This document shows, piece after piece, positions 18,729 through 28,156 of a stretch of DNA of 64,000 nt. Source of the DNA: CAVSUZ01 sp963795415. Its GTDB lineage: Bacteria > Pseudomonadota > Alphaproteobacteria > Acetobacterales > Acetobacteraceae. A program made the position numbers and the translations under genes. The notes under the pieces are model-generated. The model ran no database searches. It was not told the DNA's origin and saw only the letters and a program-made list of their open reading frames with translations. The DNA is taken from positions 2,542,001-2,606,000 of the forward strand of contig CAWCHQ010000001.1 of the NCBI GenBank assembly GCA_963795415.1. The letters run 5' to 3'. Numbering within the stretch: the stretch's first letter is position 1; the number at the start of each line of letters is the position of its first letter.

Positions 18729-18943
18729 TTTTTGGTAGATGTCCGATGGATTTGGAATATCGAATTCGGTGCGATTTGGTTAAAGAAAAATACTGGCGCG
18801 AATCCATGAAATACTCTACCGTGAGAGTCTGGCAGGTGATCGCCTAACTGGGGCGAAGTAGCCACTCGTGATCACCCGCTGGCCACCATGCGCAAACGCG
18901 AACATAGGGGCGCTCATGCCGATCCGATGAGGGGGTGCCCTGA

Positions 18944-20621
18944 ATGTCCACAAGCTTGGTTGCGCACGAGCTGCCCATTCGTAAGATTTTCGGCCCAGAC
19001 TACATCTTTTCCATTCCGGGATACCAGCGTCCCTATGCCTGGACGAAAGAACACGCAGGCGACCTCATCAACGATCTCACCACCTTTATCGGCGACCACA
19101 ACGGCGACGTAGCCGATATGCCGCCTTACTTTTTGGGCAGCATTGTGCTTATAAAACGCCTCACGGCAAGGGCGGAGGTCATCGACGGGCAACAGAGGCT
19201 TACAACCCTTACGCTGCTGCTTTCAGCTCTTCGTGCAAACTTGCCTCAACAGGCGGCCGAGCTAACTTCGTTAATATACGAGAAGGGTGGAAAAATACTC
19301 ACAACTGAAGATCATTTCCGACTGTCACTACGCCCGAGAGACCAGGAATTCTTCCGAACATATGTTCAGAGAGAGGATGGATTTGCCAAACTAATCGAAC
19401 TGGATCACGCTTTGTCAGATGCGCAGGCACGCCTCCGCGACAACGCGATCCTATTCCAGAACAAAATTACAGAACTGTCGGAAGACGAACGCCTCCGGCT
19501 GGCTCAATTTATAGCAACGCGCTGCTTTCTTGTCGCCGTAGCCACGCCGGATCAAGAATTGGCTTTTCGTATTTTTTCTGTTCTCAACAGTCGTGGGCTA
19601 AATCTTTCCGCCACGGACATATTAAAGGCCGACATCATCGGGAGCATGGTCGATAGGCTGCACGATACTTACACTGATAAGTGGGAGCAGGCAGAAGATG
19701 ATCTTGGTCGCGAGGAATTCAATGATCTCTTTGGACATATTCGGACGATTTATCGCAAGGCGAAATCCCAAGGCACGCTTCTACACGAGTTTCGGGAGCA
19801 TGTCAGCAAGCAGTACAAACCTACTGAATTGGTCGACAATGACATCCTGCCGATGGCAGCGGTTTACGGCGAACTGATTGCCGCCGAATACTCAAGCCAA
19901 ACTGCAGCCGAAGAGGTCAACGAACGACTCCGCTGGCTTGGCCGCCTTGAATTCACCGACTGGATACCACCCACCCTTGCATTTGTAGTTCGCCATAGAA
20001 ACCGACCGAGTGGCATGAAGGCGTTTGTCCGCGACATGGAACGCCTCGCCTACTCGATGCTCATCAGACGAATATGGGCGAATGAGCGGATCGAGCGGTT
20101 CTCTCGTCTGACTCTAAGCCATTGAAGAGACGGCAGATCTTTCCGCTCCCGGATCTCCGCTCCAGCTGACTCCCGATGAGCGAGAGGAGACGCGCCGTGT
20201 CCTGGACGGTGCAATCTACGAGGAGCTGTCCGCGCGGACACGAACAACAATCCTTCTGCGCCTCAACTCTCTGGTATCCGAACCCGGAGCAATTTTCGAT
20301 TATCCTGTCATCACGGTAGAGCACGTCTTACCGCAAAGTCCGGTGGAAGGCAGCGATTGGCTCCAATGGTTTCCAGACAAGGAGCAGAGAGAAGCGTTAG
20401 TCCACCGCCTTGGGAATCTCGCCCTTCTCACGCGCAAAAAGAACAGCGCCGCTTCCAATTACGACTTTTCACGAAAGAAGGACATCTATTTCATGGTGGG
20501 AGGTGTTTGCCCATTCCCTCTCACGACACAGGTACTGCAGCATCACACATGGACGCCCAGTGTGATCATGACCCGGCAGGAGACGCTTGTTGCAAAGCTT
20601 GCCGATCATTGGCAGCTATAG
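18944..20621 (+). pseudogene. DUF262/DUF1524 (GmrSD-type) nuclease, frameshifted
   Basis: Large defence-type protein. The N-terminal DUF262 domain has 'FSIPGYQRPYAWTKEHAGD' and 'EVIDGQQRLTTLTLLL', the ParB/Srx-like nucleotide-handling motifs. The first frame stops at 20125; the DUF1524 half continues in another frame from 'AIEETADLSAPGSPLQLTPD' and contains the HNH-type nuclease motif 'VEHVLPQSP' and 'LVHRLGNLALLTRKKNS'. One extra A in CTAAGCC (20116-20117) explains the break; about 558 residues when joined. GmrSD-like proteins restrict modified phage DNA. The gene is visibly less GC-rich than its neighbours and stands alone, suggesting transfer. Confidence 0.82.
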
Positions 20622-21025
20622 GTTCCCCGCGCTGCTTGAATAAATCCAGCACGTCCCAGTCAATCCGATGTGCAAATCGGCCTTGGGCTGATCCACTGAT
20701 ACCAACGGGCCTTCGGATTGACCGTTCTGGACAGGCAGGCCCGCTCGTATCGAGTTCTTGGTTTCGCGCGCGGCCGCCCCACCAGCCCCGCGCGCCATCC
20801 TAAGCGCCGAGTGCGTTGGAAGAGTCAACCCAAATCCGCCGATTCGGCCGTCAGACGAAGTCACCGAACCGCCGGATTTAGGCTCGTTGCTTCGGCTCGC
20901 GCCCAATCCGAACGGCTTCCTTCCCGCGTACGTCTCACCGCAAGGTCCTCAGGGGTATATTCTCTCCTCCGCACCGCCGAACCTTATGGCTGACGATTGG
21001 CAAATCGCCTTTAGGGCTGCTTAGG
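20622..21025. other. No gene recognised
   Basis: About 400 bases between the DUF262 gene and the iron-transporter operon. Short open frames exist but none resembles a known protein. The only structure seen is the inverted repeat listed separately (20659-20722). Confidence 0.5.
20659..20722. repeat. Long imperfect inverted repeat, possible miniature mobile element or hairpin
   Basis: The ends GTCAATCCGA (20659-20668) and TCGGATTGAC (20713-20722) are perfect complements, and an inner GGCCTTGG/CCAACGGGCC pairing extends the stem around a loop of about 15 bases. It follows the DUF262 gene directly and could be its terminator (no T-run seen) or a palindromic mobile unit. Confidence 0.5.
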
Positions 21026-22174
21026 TCACGTCCCGATCAAGTCGTTACCAATAAAACTTATCCATCCGCCATGGCATTCGCCGCTCTCCGCGCATCTGGC
21101 CCATGTGTCGCCGAGCAAGTGGGCGTTCCCGCATCGGCATAAGCCATCACCAGGCCCTCGATGGTAATGCCAAGGATCTCGCCGCTTTGGGGACTTATAT
21201 GCCCCGGGACGCGTGCTGACAGGACAACCGGTCCAGGGACGTCGCACAGGACCAGCTGAACGCTTGCCTCGGGGCCGAAAAAAGCGACTTCGCAGACCCG
21301 GCCCTTTGGCCCGGATCTCGTACCGGCAGCCGAGAGCCTGATTTGTTCCGGCCGGAGCATGACCTGGGCCGGTCCGTCGGCAAGCGGCAGAGCGAGAGGT
21401 AGCCGGCCGAGAACGCAATGCGCTTCGCCGCCTTTCACCATTCCTGGCAACAGTACCGGCTTCGCCGACGAACTGCGCCAGTTCCGCATCCATCGGATAC
21501 CGGTAGAGCCGGTCCGGCGTCGCAACCTGGACCAGCGCTCCCTGCCGCAGCACGGCGACTTCATGGCCCATCGACAGCGCTTCCATCTGGTCGTGAGTGA
21601 CCAGCAGCGCGGTGGCGCCAGTAGCGGCGAACGCGGCTGCGACGGCATGTCGGGTATCGACGCGCAAGGCCGCATCGAGGGCAGAGAACGGCTCATCCAG
21701 CAGGACCAGCGACGGCTCGGGTGCGAGGGCACGCGCCACCGCCACACGCTGCTGTTCGCCGCCCGAGAGCGTCTCGGGCGATCGGCTGGCATAGGCGGGC
21801 GGCAGTCCGACCAGGTCCAGAAGTTCCGCCACGCGATGGCCCTGCCGGCGTTCGCGGCGCGGCAAGCCGAATGTGATGTTTTCGGCGACCGAGAGATGCG
21901 GGAACAGCGCCCCTTCCTGGGCGACATAGCCGATGTGCCGCCGTTCCGGCGGCACATGCCGGCCAGGTCCGCAGACCTGGCGCCCCCCGATCGTGACACT
22001 CCCGCTATCAGCGCGCTCGAATCCACAGATCAGGCGGAGCAGGGTGGTCTTGCCACTGCCCGAAGGGCCGAGGATTGCGACGAGACGCCCTGCCGGAACC
22101 GCCAGGGTCACATCCTGCAGCACCGGCTGGCCCGCGAAGCTCTTGCTCAATCCCCGGACGTCCAGTTCGGCCAT
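21026..22174 (-). CDS. fbpC: Iron(III)-type ABC transporter ATP-binding protein, C-terminus frameshifted
   Basis: ATPase of an Fbp-type ferric-iron importer. It has Walker A GPSGSGKTT, Q-loop 'YVAQEGALFPHLS', signature LSGGEQQRVAVARAL, Walker B LVLLDEPFSALD and the switch His in 'LLVTHDQMEALS'. ATG 22174 is preceded by GAGGCAGGA. Around 21457-21460 an extra base (GAAGCC for GAAGC) throws the C-terminal regulatory domain out of frame; in the shifted frame the normal sequence continues ('LLPGMVKGGEAHC', 'QVMLRPEQIRLSAAG') and stops at 21058. As written the frame ends at 21026 with an unrelated tail. The ATPase core is intact. Confidence 0.85.
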   Translation of the reverse strand: MAELDVRGLSKSFAGQPVLQDVTLAVPAGRLVAILGPSGSGKTTLLRLICGFERADSGSVTIGGRQVCGPGRHVPPERRHIGYVAQEGALFPHLSVAENITFGLPRRERRQGHRVAELLDLVGLPPAYASRSPETLSGGEQQRVAVARALAPEPSLVLLDEPFSALDAALRVDTRHAVAAAFAATGATALLVTHDQMEALSMGHEVAVLRQGALVQVATPDRLYRYPMDAELAQFVGEAGTVARNGERRRSALRSRPATSRSAACRRTGPGHAPAGTNQALGCRYEIRAKGPGLRSRFFRPRGKRSAGPVRRPWTGCPVSTRPGAYKSPKRRDPWHYHRGPGDGLCRCGNAHLLGDTWARCAESGECHGGWISFIGNDLIGT

Positions 22175-22184
22175 TCCTGCCTCG

Positions 22185-23771
22185 TCAACCGACCAGGCCA
22201 AACCCGGTCCGGCCGAAACGCCGCGCCAGAACCCAGGTTGAAGCCAGCGAGATCACCGCCATGAGTGCCGCATATGGGGCTGCAGCCGCGAAGGCGAGGG
22301 TCGATGTATCCGCCCATACCTGGATGGCGAGGGTTCGTGTGCCGATGGGCGCGAGCAGCAAGGTCGCTGTGAGTTCGGTAACAACGGAAACGAAGACCAT
22401 CGCGGCGGCGGCGCCGAGGCCGGGTCCCGCCAAGGGCAGCAAAATGCGCCTTGCCACGCCCATCCATCCCATCCCAAGTGACCGGCCTGCATCCTCCAGC
22501 GCCGGCTGCGCCTGCGCAAAGGCCGCGCGTACGCTGACCAGCGCGAGTGGCAGGAAGAGGATTGCGTAGGCGAGCACCAGCAGGAACGCACTCTGATAAA
22601 GCGGGCGAACCGCCCGAACGGTCAGCGAGACGAGAGCAAGTGCCACCACGATCCCTGGCACGCCCTGCGCTAGATAGGCGGTGCGCTCCAGGAGCGTGAT
22701 CAGCTTTCCTTCGTAGCGCGTCGCCATGAACCCGAGCGGCACGGCGAGGGCCATCGTGACGGCCGCGCCGGCGAGGCCCAGGACTACGGAGGACCAGGTG
22801 GAACCGATCAGCAGCGCCGGCGTGACCTCCACCGGGGAGATTGCCGATGCACCGTGTTGTGTCAGCCAGTAGATGATCATCCCCAGCGGCACACCCAGCG
22901 TCACGATGGCCAGTGCGGCGAAGCCGATGAAAACGGGGATGCCGGACCAGCCAAGTTCCAGCGGAGTTGCCTGCCGGCGTGTGCCGCGTGCCACGCGCGC
23001 GTAGCGGGCGCTTCCCCGCCCGCTGAGTTCGGCCGCGAGAAACGCCACGCAGAGCAGGATCAGGACCATCGCGACCAGCGATGCTTCAGGGCCACTGAAG
23101 CCGGTGCGGTACTCGGCATAAAGTTCGGTTGTGAAGGTGCGGAACCGCAGCAGCGCGAAAGCGCCGAACTCGCTCAGCGTGTTGAGCCCCACCAGCAGCA
23201 TGCCGCCGAACAGGGCTGGACGCAGCTGCGGCAGCACGACGCGCACGAAACAGCCCCAGGCGCCCTGACCAAGGGACCGCGCGGTTTCCTCCAGCGCCGG
23301 GTCCATCCCGCGCAGCGCCGCGGCGACGGGAAGATATACCAGCGGGTAATAGGAGCAGGTGACGACCAGGAGCGCGCCGAAGAAGTCTTGCAGGCTGGGG
23401 CTGAGAGAGACCCAGGCATAGCTGGTGATGAAGGCGGGAATGGCCAGCGGCACCGCCGCCAGCACCGCCCAGGCCCGCCGGCCCGGCAGGGATGTCCGCT
23501 CGACGAACCAGGCGGCGGCGGTGCCGATGATCGCCGAGGTGGTGGTTACGCCAGCAACCAGGGTGAGCGTGTTCAGCAGCAGCTCGCCGACCAGCGGGCG
23601 GAACAACAGGGCAATCGCGTCTTCCGGCCCGATAGTCAGCGCCTGAAAGGTGGTCCACGAGATCGGCAACAGCACGAGCAGCGCGGCTACTGATGAGGCG
23701 AACACCAGGCCGGACGGCGGCCACCTGCGCGCGGATACTCGCCCAGCGATGACGGCGCTTGCCGCTGCCAT
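22185..23771 (-). CDS. fbpB: Iron(III)-type ABC transporter permease (fused double permease)
   Basis: 528-residue inner-membrane permease with about 12 helices, made of two fused homologous permease halves, as usual for FbpB/SfuB. EAA loops are visible in each half ('ALEETARSLGQGAWGCFVRV' and 'ALEDAGRSLGMGWMGVARRI'). It starts at ATG 23771, touching the fbpA stop, and ends 10 bases before fbpC, so fbpABC is one leftward operon that imports ferric iron from the periplasm. Confidence 0.93.
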   Translation of the reverse strand: MAAASAVIAGRVSARRWPPSGLVFASSVAALLVLLPISWTTFQALTIGPEDAIALLFRPLVGELLLNTLTLVAGVTTTSAIIGTAAAWFVERTSLPGRRAWAVLAAVPLAIPAFITSYAWVSLSPSLQDFFGALLVVTCSYYPLVYLPVAAALRGMDPALEETARSLGQGAWGCFVRVVLPQLRPALFGGMLLVGLNTLSEFGAFALLRFRTFTTELYAEYRTGFSGPEASLVAMVLILLCVAFLAAELSGRGSARYARVARGTRRQATPLELGWSGIPVFIGFAALAIVTLGVPLGMIIYWLTQHGASAISPVEVTPALLIGSTWSSVVLGLAGAAVTMALAVPLGFMATRYEGKLITLLERTAYLAQGVPGIVVALALVSLTVRAVRPLYQSAFLLVLAYAILFLPLALVSVRAAFAQAQPALEDAGRSLGMGWMGVARRILLPLAGPGLGAAAAMVFVSVVTELTATLLLAPIGTRTLAIQVWADTSTLAFAAAAPYAALMAVISLASTWVLARRFGRTGFGLVG

Positions 23772-24823
23772 CAGATCAGGCCAGCCTCGCGCAGCAGCCT
23801 GGCCGCGTCCTGGTCATCGCCAAGCTGGGTCACGGTGACCGGAGGTGGTTGCAGCTGATCGAACGGTTTCAGCAGCGGGTTGGGAGCGACGTCTTTCGCC
23901 AGCGGATATTCGAAATCGACGTCGCTTTTTGCCAGCATCGCCTGCGTCGGCTGGCTGATAAGGAATGCCACGAAGCGCTGCGCTGCCTCCTGGTTCTTCG
24001 AGGACCGGAGCACTGCGGCGCCGGAGACGTTGATCAGCGCGCCGACATCCCCTCGTTCGAAATGGTGTATCTGGCTGTGCAGTTTCGTGGGCCCCTCCTC
24101 GGTGCGCAGCCGGGCCCAATAATAGTTGTTAATGACACCGGTAGCGACTGAACCCCGGTCTACGGCGGCCACGACGCCTTCGTCATCATCGAAGATCTGG
24201 GCGTTGGCCTTCAGACCCTTCAGCCAGCTTAGCGCGGCGTCACGGCCCTTCAGTTGCACCACCGCGGTGACCAGGGGCAGAAAATCGGCATCGGCCGGCG
24301 CGATCGCCACCTTTCCCTTCCATTCCGGTTTCGCGAGGTCCATCAGCGATGCGGGAAGCTGGTTTTCCTGGATCATCGACGGGTTGAAGGCCAGCACGTT
24401 CTCCCGCGCGAGGACGCCGATCCAATCGCCGTTTGCGGCGCTGAAACGAGCAGGAATCCTGCTGAGGGTGGCAGGATCGAGCTTCGCGAGCAGCCCCTTT
24501 TCGTCGAGCAGCGCCAGTTCGGGCGAGTTTTCGGTAAAGAACACGTCGGCCGGCGAGGACGCGCCTTCCTGGACGATCTGACTGGCGATCTCTGGGGCGT
24601 CGCCGTGGTGCACCCGAACCTTGATGCCGGTCTGGCTGGTGAAGGCCGCTGTGACCATATCGACCATCTGCTGATGCTGCGCGCTGTAGAGGGTGAGGGT
24701 CGGCGCTTCGTCCGCAACGGCCGGTCCGGACAGGGGGGCGGCAAGCGTGGCGAGTCCGAGGAAGGCTGCAGGCAAGAAATGGCGGAACGGACGTGGCTGG
24801 TGGCCTGACCTGAGGAACGGCAT
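23771..24823 (-). CDS. fbpA: Iron(III)-binding periplasmic protein
   Basis: Extracellular solute-binding protein family 1 that binds ferric iron for FbpBC. From ATG 24823 (GGAGAAG 4 bases upstream) a signal peptide ends at 'AVADEAPTLTLYSAQHQQMV'. The paired tyrosines in 'GVINNYYWARLR', conserved as Fe3+ ligands in FbpA proteins, are present. 350 residues. A longer frame from 24928 would place 35 non-signal residues in front of the signal peptide, so the internal ATG is preferred. First gene of fbpABC; a 19-bp palindrome 54 bases upstream is a candidate iron-regulator site. Confidence 0.92.
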   Translation of the reverse strand: MPFLRSGHQPRPFRHFLPAAFLGLATLAAPLSGPAVADEAPTLTLYSAQHQQMVDMVTAAFTSQTGIKVRVHHGDAPEIASQIVQEGASSPADVFFTENSPELALLDEKGLLAKLDPATLSRIPARFSAANGDWIGVLARENVLAFNPSMIQENQLPASLMDLAKPEWKGKVAIAPADADFLPLVTAVVQLKGRDAALSWLKGLKANAQIFDDDEGVVAAVDRGSVATGVINNYYWARLRTEEGPTKLHSQIHHFERGDVGALINVSGAAVLRSSKNQEAAQRFVAFLISQPTQAMLAKSDVDFEYPLAKDVAPNPLLKPFDQLQPPPVTVTQLGDDQDAARLLREAGLI

Positions 24824-24876
24824 CGACTTCTCCGGGCAAAAGCGTCGAACGTCACGCAGCGCGCGGGCCGCCTGCG

Positions 24877-24895
24877 ATTGCGACTTGTTCGCAAT
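24877..24895 (-). promoter_or_regulatory. 19-bp palindrome upstream of fbpA, possible Fur-type iron box
   Basis: ATTGCGA-CTTGT-TCGCAAT, arms of 7 bases around 5, at -54 from the fbpA start. The length and TTGC/GCAA arms resemble alphaproteobacterial Fur/Mur boxes (family knowledge). Location before an iron importer supports iron repression, but the assignment is inferred. Confidence 0.5.
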
Positions 24896-24999
24896 TGCAC
24901 GTGTAGCGGTCGCCGTTTCCGAGGTCAAGCCTCAGCGCGCGGCCCGCGCCCACCATCTCGCTGTGCAGTCAGTGCTTCACCGGCGCCACCTGTTGACCG

Positions 25000-25210
25000 G
25001 CCTTCTCCGCCCTCCGCCTGTGCATCGAGGGTCAAATTGTGAGCGGCGTGATACTTGTAGATGTTGCGTGCATAGGTGGTTGTTTCGGCACCTACCCTCT
25101 CGGCGATAATGGTCTCGACCACTTGTTGGGATCGAGGCCGCGCTTCCCGGCCTCCTTGCGCGCGCTGGCGACGTTCCCCGTCCCACAATCGTAGCTTGCA
25201 AATGCTCACG
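25000..25210 (-). pseudogene. Remnant of MltF-type lytic transglycosylase C-terminus
   Basis: Minus-strand reading in one frame gives 'AFASYDCGTGNVASARKEAG' then 'KRGLDPNKW'; the next piece, 'VETIIAERVGAETTTYARNI' then 'YKYHAAHNLTLDAQAE', is in another frame. Together they match, in order, the C-terminal end of MltF-like transglycosylases (AYNxGxGNV, RGLDPNKWFDNVE, TTTYVRNIYKYY). The break falls at a small deletion after NKW. No start or catalytic domain remains. It occupies most of the gap between fbpA and the HD-domain gene. Confidence 0.6.
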
Positions 25211-25322
25211 AGCAAACAGGTAACGTTGGCATGATTATCTCTGTCTTCGGGCAGCTGGCGGCCGTTCCCGTTCGGTCCCAGACTGAGTAAGATCAGAGGC
25301 CGACCCAAAAGAAGGAGTGGTC

Positions 25323-26237
25323 ATGCTGAATGCGACGACGCTTCTCGCCGATGAACTGGGCCGAAGGCTGTCCGCAACCTTTCTCCGCAGCTTTGGTAGC
25401 GGCGATCAGCGGATTGCAGCGCTGCTCGATGAAGCAGCACGGCTTGTCATTGAACGGATCGCTACCAGCGATGCCCTCTTTCATGACGCACAGCACACCG
25501 CGTTGGTGACACTTGTATCCCAGGATATCTTGCGAGGACTTAGGTTAACTCAAAATGTTACGACAGATGACTGGCTGCACTTCGTCTTGGCGGCCCTTAC
25601 CCACGATATTGGTTACCTGCGCGGAGTTTGCCCCGGGGACGACGGCGACCGACAGGTTATTGATGCCGTAGGAAACACTGTATTCCTACCCCGTGGCGCT
25701 TCCGACGCGTACCTGGCCCCCTACCATGTCTTTCGGTCACAGATAGTGGTACTTGAGCGGTTTAGATCTCATCCCCTGATCGACGGTGAAAGGATTGCGC
25801 GAGCGATCGAACTGACCCGCTTTCCAGTACCTAATCAGGAAGATTACATGGAAACCAACACCGAGGCCGGCTTGCTTCGGGCTGCCGACCTGATCGGGCA
25901 ACTGGCCGACCCGCTGTACCCTCGGAAGCTCAATGCACTATTTCACGAGTTTGCCGAGACCGGGGTGAACGAGAAGCTCGGTTATGCCAATCCCGCCGAC
26001 GTGGCCGAGCGATATCCCGGTTTCTTCTGGAGTAAAGTGGAGCCATACATTGTCGACGCGATACGCCACCTTGAATTGACCATGGAGGGTCGTCAGTGGA
26101 TAGCACAGCTTTATAGCAACGTATTTGCGATCGAACATCAGCGCCAACACATGGGGCCAGAGCTGTCGGCCAGCCATAAGCTTTCTGGACGCCGGGGCCG
26201 CAAGGAACCTAAACCGGGTATCAATGAATTGGCTTAG
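25323..26237 (+). CDS. HD-domain metal-dependent phosphohydrolase-like protein
   Basis: 304 residues from ATG 25323 (AAGGAG directly upstream). Conserved HD superfamily ligands are seen: H54/H58 in 'FHDAQHTALV' and H94-D95 in 'ALTHDIGYLRG', with a later 'RAADLIGQLADPLYP' that may supply another Asp. HD proteins hydrolyse phosphate esters, including cyclic nucleotides; the substrate here is unknown. The C-terminus is basic (GRRGRKEPKPG). Composition is slightly less GC-rich than its neighbours. It appears to be a single gene between fbpA and an unrelated binding-protein gene. Confidence 0.75.
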   Translation: MLNATTLLADELGRRLSATFLRSFGSGDQRIAALLDEAARLVIERIATSDALFHDAQHTALVTLVSQDILRGLRLTQNVTTDDWLHFVLAALTHDIGYLRGVCPGDDGDRQVIDAVGNTVFLPRGASDAYLAPYHVFRSQIVVLERFRSHPLIDGERIARAIELTRFPVPNQEDYMETNTEAGLLRAADLIGQLADPLYPRKLNALFHEFAETGVNEKLGYANPADVAERYPGFFWSKVEPYIVDAIRHLELTMEGRQWIAQLYSNVFAIEHQRQHMGPELSASHKLSGRRGRKEPKPGINELA

Positions 26238-26378
26238 AGCTCATCTCGAATGTGATCAGCGACGTCCGACCCTGTGCAGCCGGTTGAAGCAGGCGAACGG
26301 CGGGTTATGACGCGGGTGGTTTTGCACATTTCTGGCCAGAGGTTATGCACGCCAAGACAAGTCCGGGAGGAAAACCGC

Positions 26379-27614
26379 ATGACCCCAACCCTCACCCGCC
26401 GTGCCGCGCTCGCCGGAACCGCCGCACTTGCGGCTGCACCACTCCGCCGCACCAGCGCCCAAACCAAACAGACCATCCGGATCGGTATTCTTACGGACCT
26501 GAACGGACCGAACGCCGCGAGCAACGGCAAGGGTTCGGTTGTCGCCAGCCATCTCGCGGCCGGCGACTTCATGAAGGCGCATCCGGACATCACGGTCGAG
26601 ATTCTCGCCGCCGACTACCAGAGCAAGCCGGACGTCGCGACCAGCATCGCGCGCGACTGGATCGACACCAAGGGCGTCACGGTCATCTCTCAGGTCAACA
26701 ACTCGGCTGCTGCCCTGGCCATCGCTAATCTGGTGAAGGAGAAGAACAAGGCCGCGCTGATCACGGGGGCGGCCAGCTCCGACCTCACGGGCAAGGCCTG
26801 CACCCCGAATCACATCCACTGGACCTACGACACCTGGGCGCTGGGTAAATCCACCGGCGGCGCGCTGGTGCAATCGGGCGGGAACTCCTGGTTCTTCATC
26901 GCCGCGGATTACGCTTTCGGCCGGGCACTGGCGCGGGATACAGCCGGGTTCGTGACGGGTGCAGGCGGCAAGGTGCTGGGCACCGTCTATACGCCGTTTC
27001 CGGAGACGACGGATTTCTCTTCGTTCCTGCTGCAGGCCCAGGCGAGCGGAGCGAAGGTGCTCGGGCTGGCCAATTCCGGAACCAATACGACGGACTGCAT
27101 CAAACAAGGGGCCGAGTTCGGGCTGCGCCAGCACGGCATACAGATGGCCGCGCTGCTGATGATGATTCCCGACCTGCACGGTGTGGGGCTGCAGGCGGCG
27201 CAAGGGCTCGTGCTGACCGAAACTTTCTACTGGGACATGAACGACGACACGCGCGCATTCGGAAAACGTTTTGGTGCGCAGATGGGCGGCTGGATGCCCA
27301 GCATGATCCAGGCCGGCGATTACTCGGCGATCAATCACTATCTGAAGATCGTGGCGGCGATGGGGGTGGATCAGGCGGCGAACGGTCGCGCCGTGGTGGC
27401 CCGCATGAAATCGGTACCCAGCGAGGATTCGCTATTCGGCAAATGCATTACCCGCGAAGACGGACGGCGCCTTAGCCCCACCTATTTGTTTCAGGTCAAG
27501 TCGCCCCAGCAAAGCAAGTATCCGTGGGATTATTACACGCTGCTACGCACAACGCCGGCAGAGCAGGCCTTTCGTCCTTTGAACGAAGGCGGTTGTCCTC
27601 TGGTGCATACTTGA
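26379..27614 (+). CDS. Branched-chain amino acid-type ABC substrate-binding protein
   Basis: Periplasmic type I binding protein (LivJ/ANF family), 411 residues from ATG 26379, which has GGGAGG upstream. The N-terminus 'TRRAALAGTAALAAAPLRR' looks like a twin-arginine signal. Family landmarks are 'IRIGILTDLNGPNA', 'DYQSKPDVATSIARDWID' and 'WFFIAADYAFGRALA'. No permease or ATPase genes adjoin it, so it either works with a distant system or senses a ligand. It lies just before fdsGBA, separated by a hairpin. Confidence 0.88.
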   Translation: MTPTLTRRAALAGTAALAAAPLRRTSAQTKQTIRIGILTDLNGPNAASNGKGSVVASHLAAGDFMKAHPDITVEILAADYQSKPDVATSIARDWIDTKGVTVISQVNNSAAALAIANLVKEKNKAALITGAASSDLTGKACTPNHIHWTYDTWALGKSTGGALVQSGGNSWFFIAADYAFGRALARDTAGFVTGAGGKVLGTVYTPFPETTDFSSFLLQAQASGAKVLGLANSGTNTTDCIKQGAEFGLRQHGIQMAALLMMIPDLHGVGLQAAQGLVLTETFYWDMNDDTRAFGKRFGAQMGGWMPSMIQAGDYSAINHYLKIVAAMGVDQAANGRAVVARMKSVPSEDSLFGKCITREDGRRLSPTYLFQVKSPQQSKYPWDYYTLLRTTPAEQAFRPLNEGGCPLVHT

Positions 27615-27638
27615 TCTTGTAATCAAAGCATCGCATTC

Positions 27639-27657
27639 TCGCGGCCAAATGCCGCGA
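27639..27657 (+). terminator. GC-rich hairpin after binding-protein gene
   Basis: TCGCGGC-CAAAT-GCCGCGA, 7-bp stem with a 5-base loop, 25 bases after the stop at 27614. No T-run follows, so it may be a weak terminator or a structure in the fdsG leader. Confidence 0.4.
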
Positions 27658-27685
27658 ACGGCCAACAGCAGACAAAGGAATACAC

Positions 27686-28156
27686 GTGTCCGCACGTGAG
27701 ACATGGACCGCCGAGCGCGGGGCATCGATCATTGCCTCGCACGCGGACCGCGAGGGCGCCCTGATGCCGCTACTGCACGCGTTGCTGGACGTCTTCGGCT
27801 ATGTCCCGCGCCAGGCCGTGCCGATGATCGCTCAGGCGCTGAATCTGTCTCGGGCCGAGGTCCACGGCACCATCAGCTTCTATCACGACTTCCGGCGTGA
27901 ACCGCCGGGGCGACACGTGTTGCGCCTGTGCCGGGCGGAAGCCTGCCAGTCGCTGGGCGCGGACCGCCTTGCCGCGGAGGTCCGGCAACGGCTTGGGGTC
28001 GGCTGGCACGAAACCACCGCGGACGGGGCGATCACTCTGGAACCGGTATTCTGCCTCGGTCTGTGTGCAGTCGGCCCCTCCGGCATGCTGGACGAGACGC
28101 CGATCGCCCGGCTCGATCCGGCGGCCGTCGCCGCGGCGCTGGACGAAGTATCGTGA
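27686..28156 (+). CDS. fdsG: NAD-dependent formate dehydrogenase gamma subunit
   Basis: 156-residue NuoE-like electron-transfer subunit carrying a [2Fe-2S] cluster. Ligands are the two Cys of 'LRLCRAEACQSLGA' and the two of 'VFCLGLCAVGPSGML'. GTG 27686 is chosen because AAAGGAA lies 6 bases upstream and the sequence matches the family from there. Its stop overlaps the GTG start of fdsB (GTGA). With FdsA and FdsB it makes the soluble molybdenum enzyme that oxidises formate to CO2 with NAD+. Confidence 0.94.
   Translation: MSARETWTAERGASIIASHADREGALMPLLHALLDVFGYVPRQAVPMIAQALNLSRAEVHGTISFYHDFRREPPGRHVLRLCRAEACQSLGADRLAAEVRQRLGVGWHETTADGAITLEPVFCLGLCAVGPSGMLDETPIARLDPAAVAAALDEVS

Noticed and set aside
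24823..24928. Longer fbpA start at 24928
   Set aside because: It would put 35 residues before the signal peptide; ATG 24823 has a proper ribosome site and places the signal at the N-terminus.
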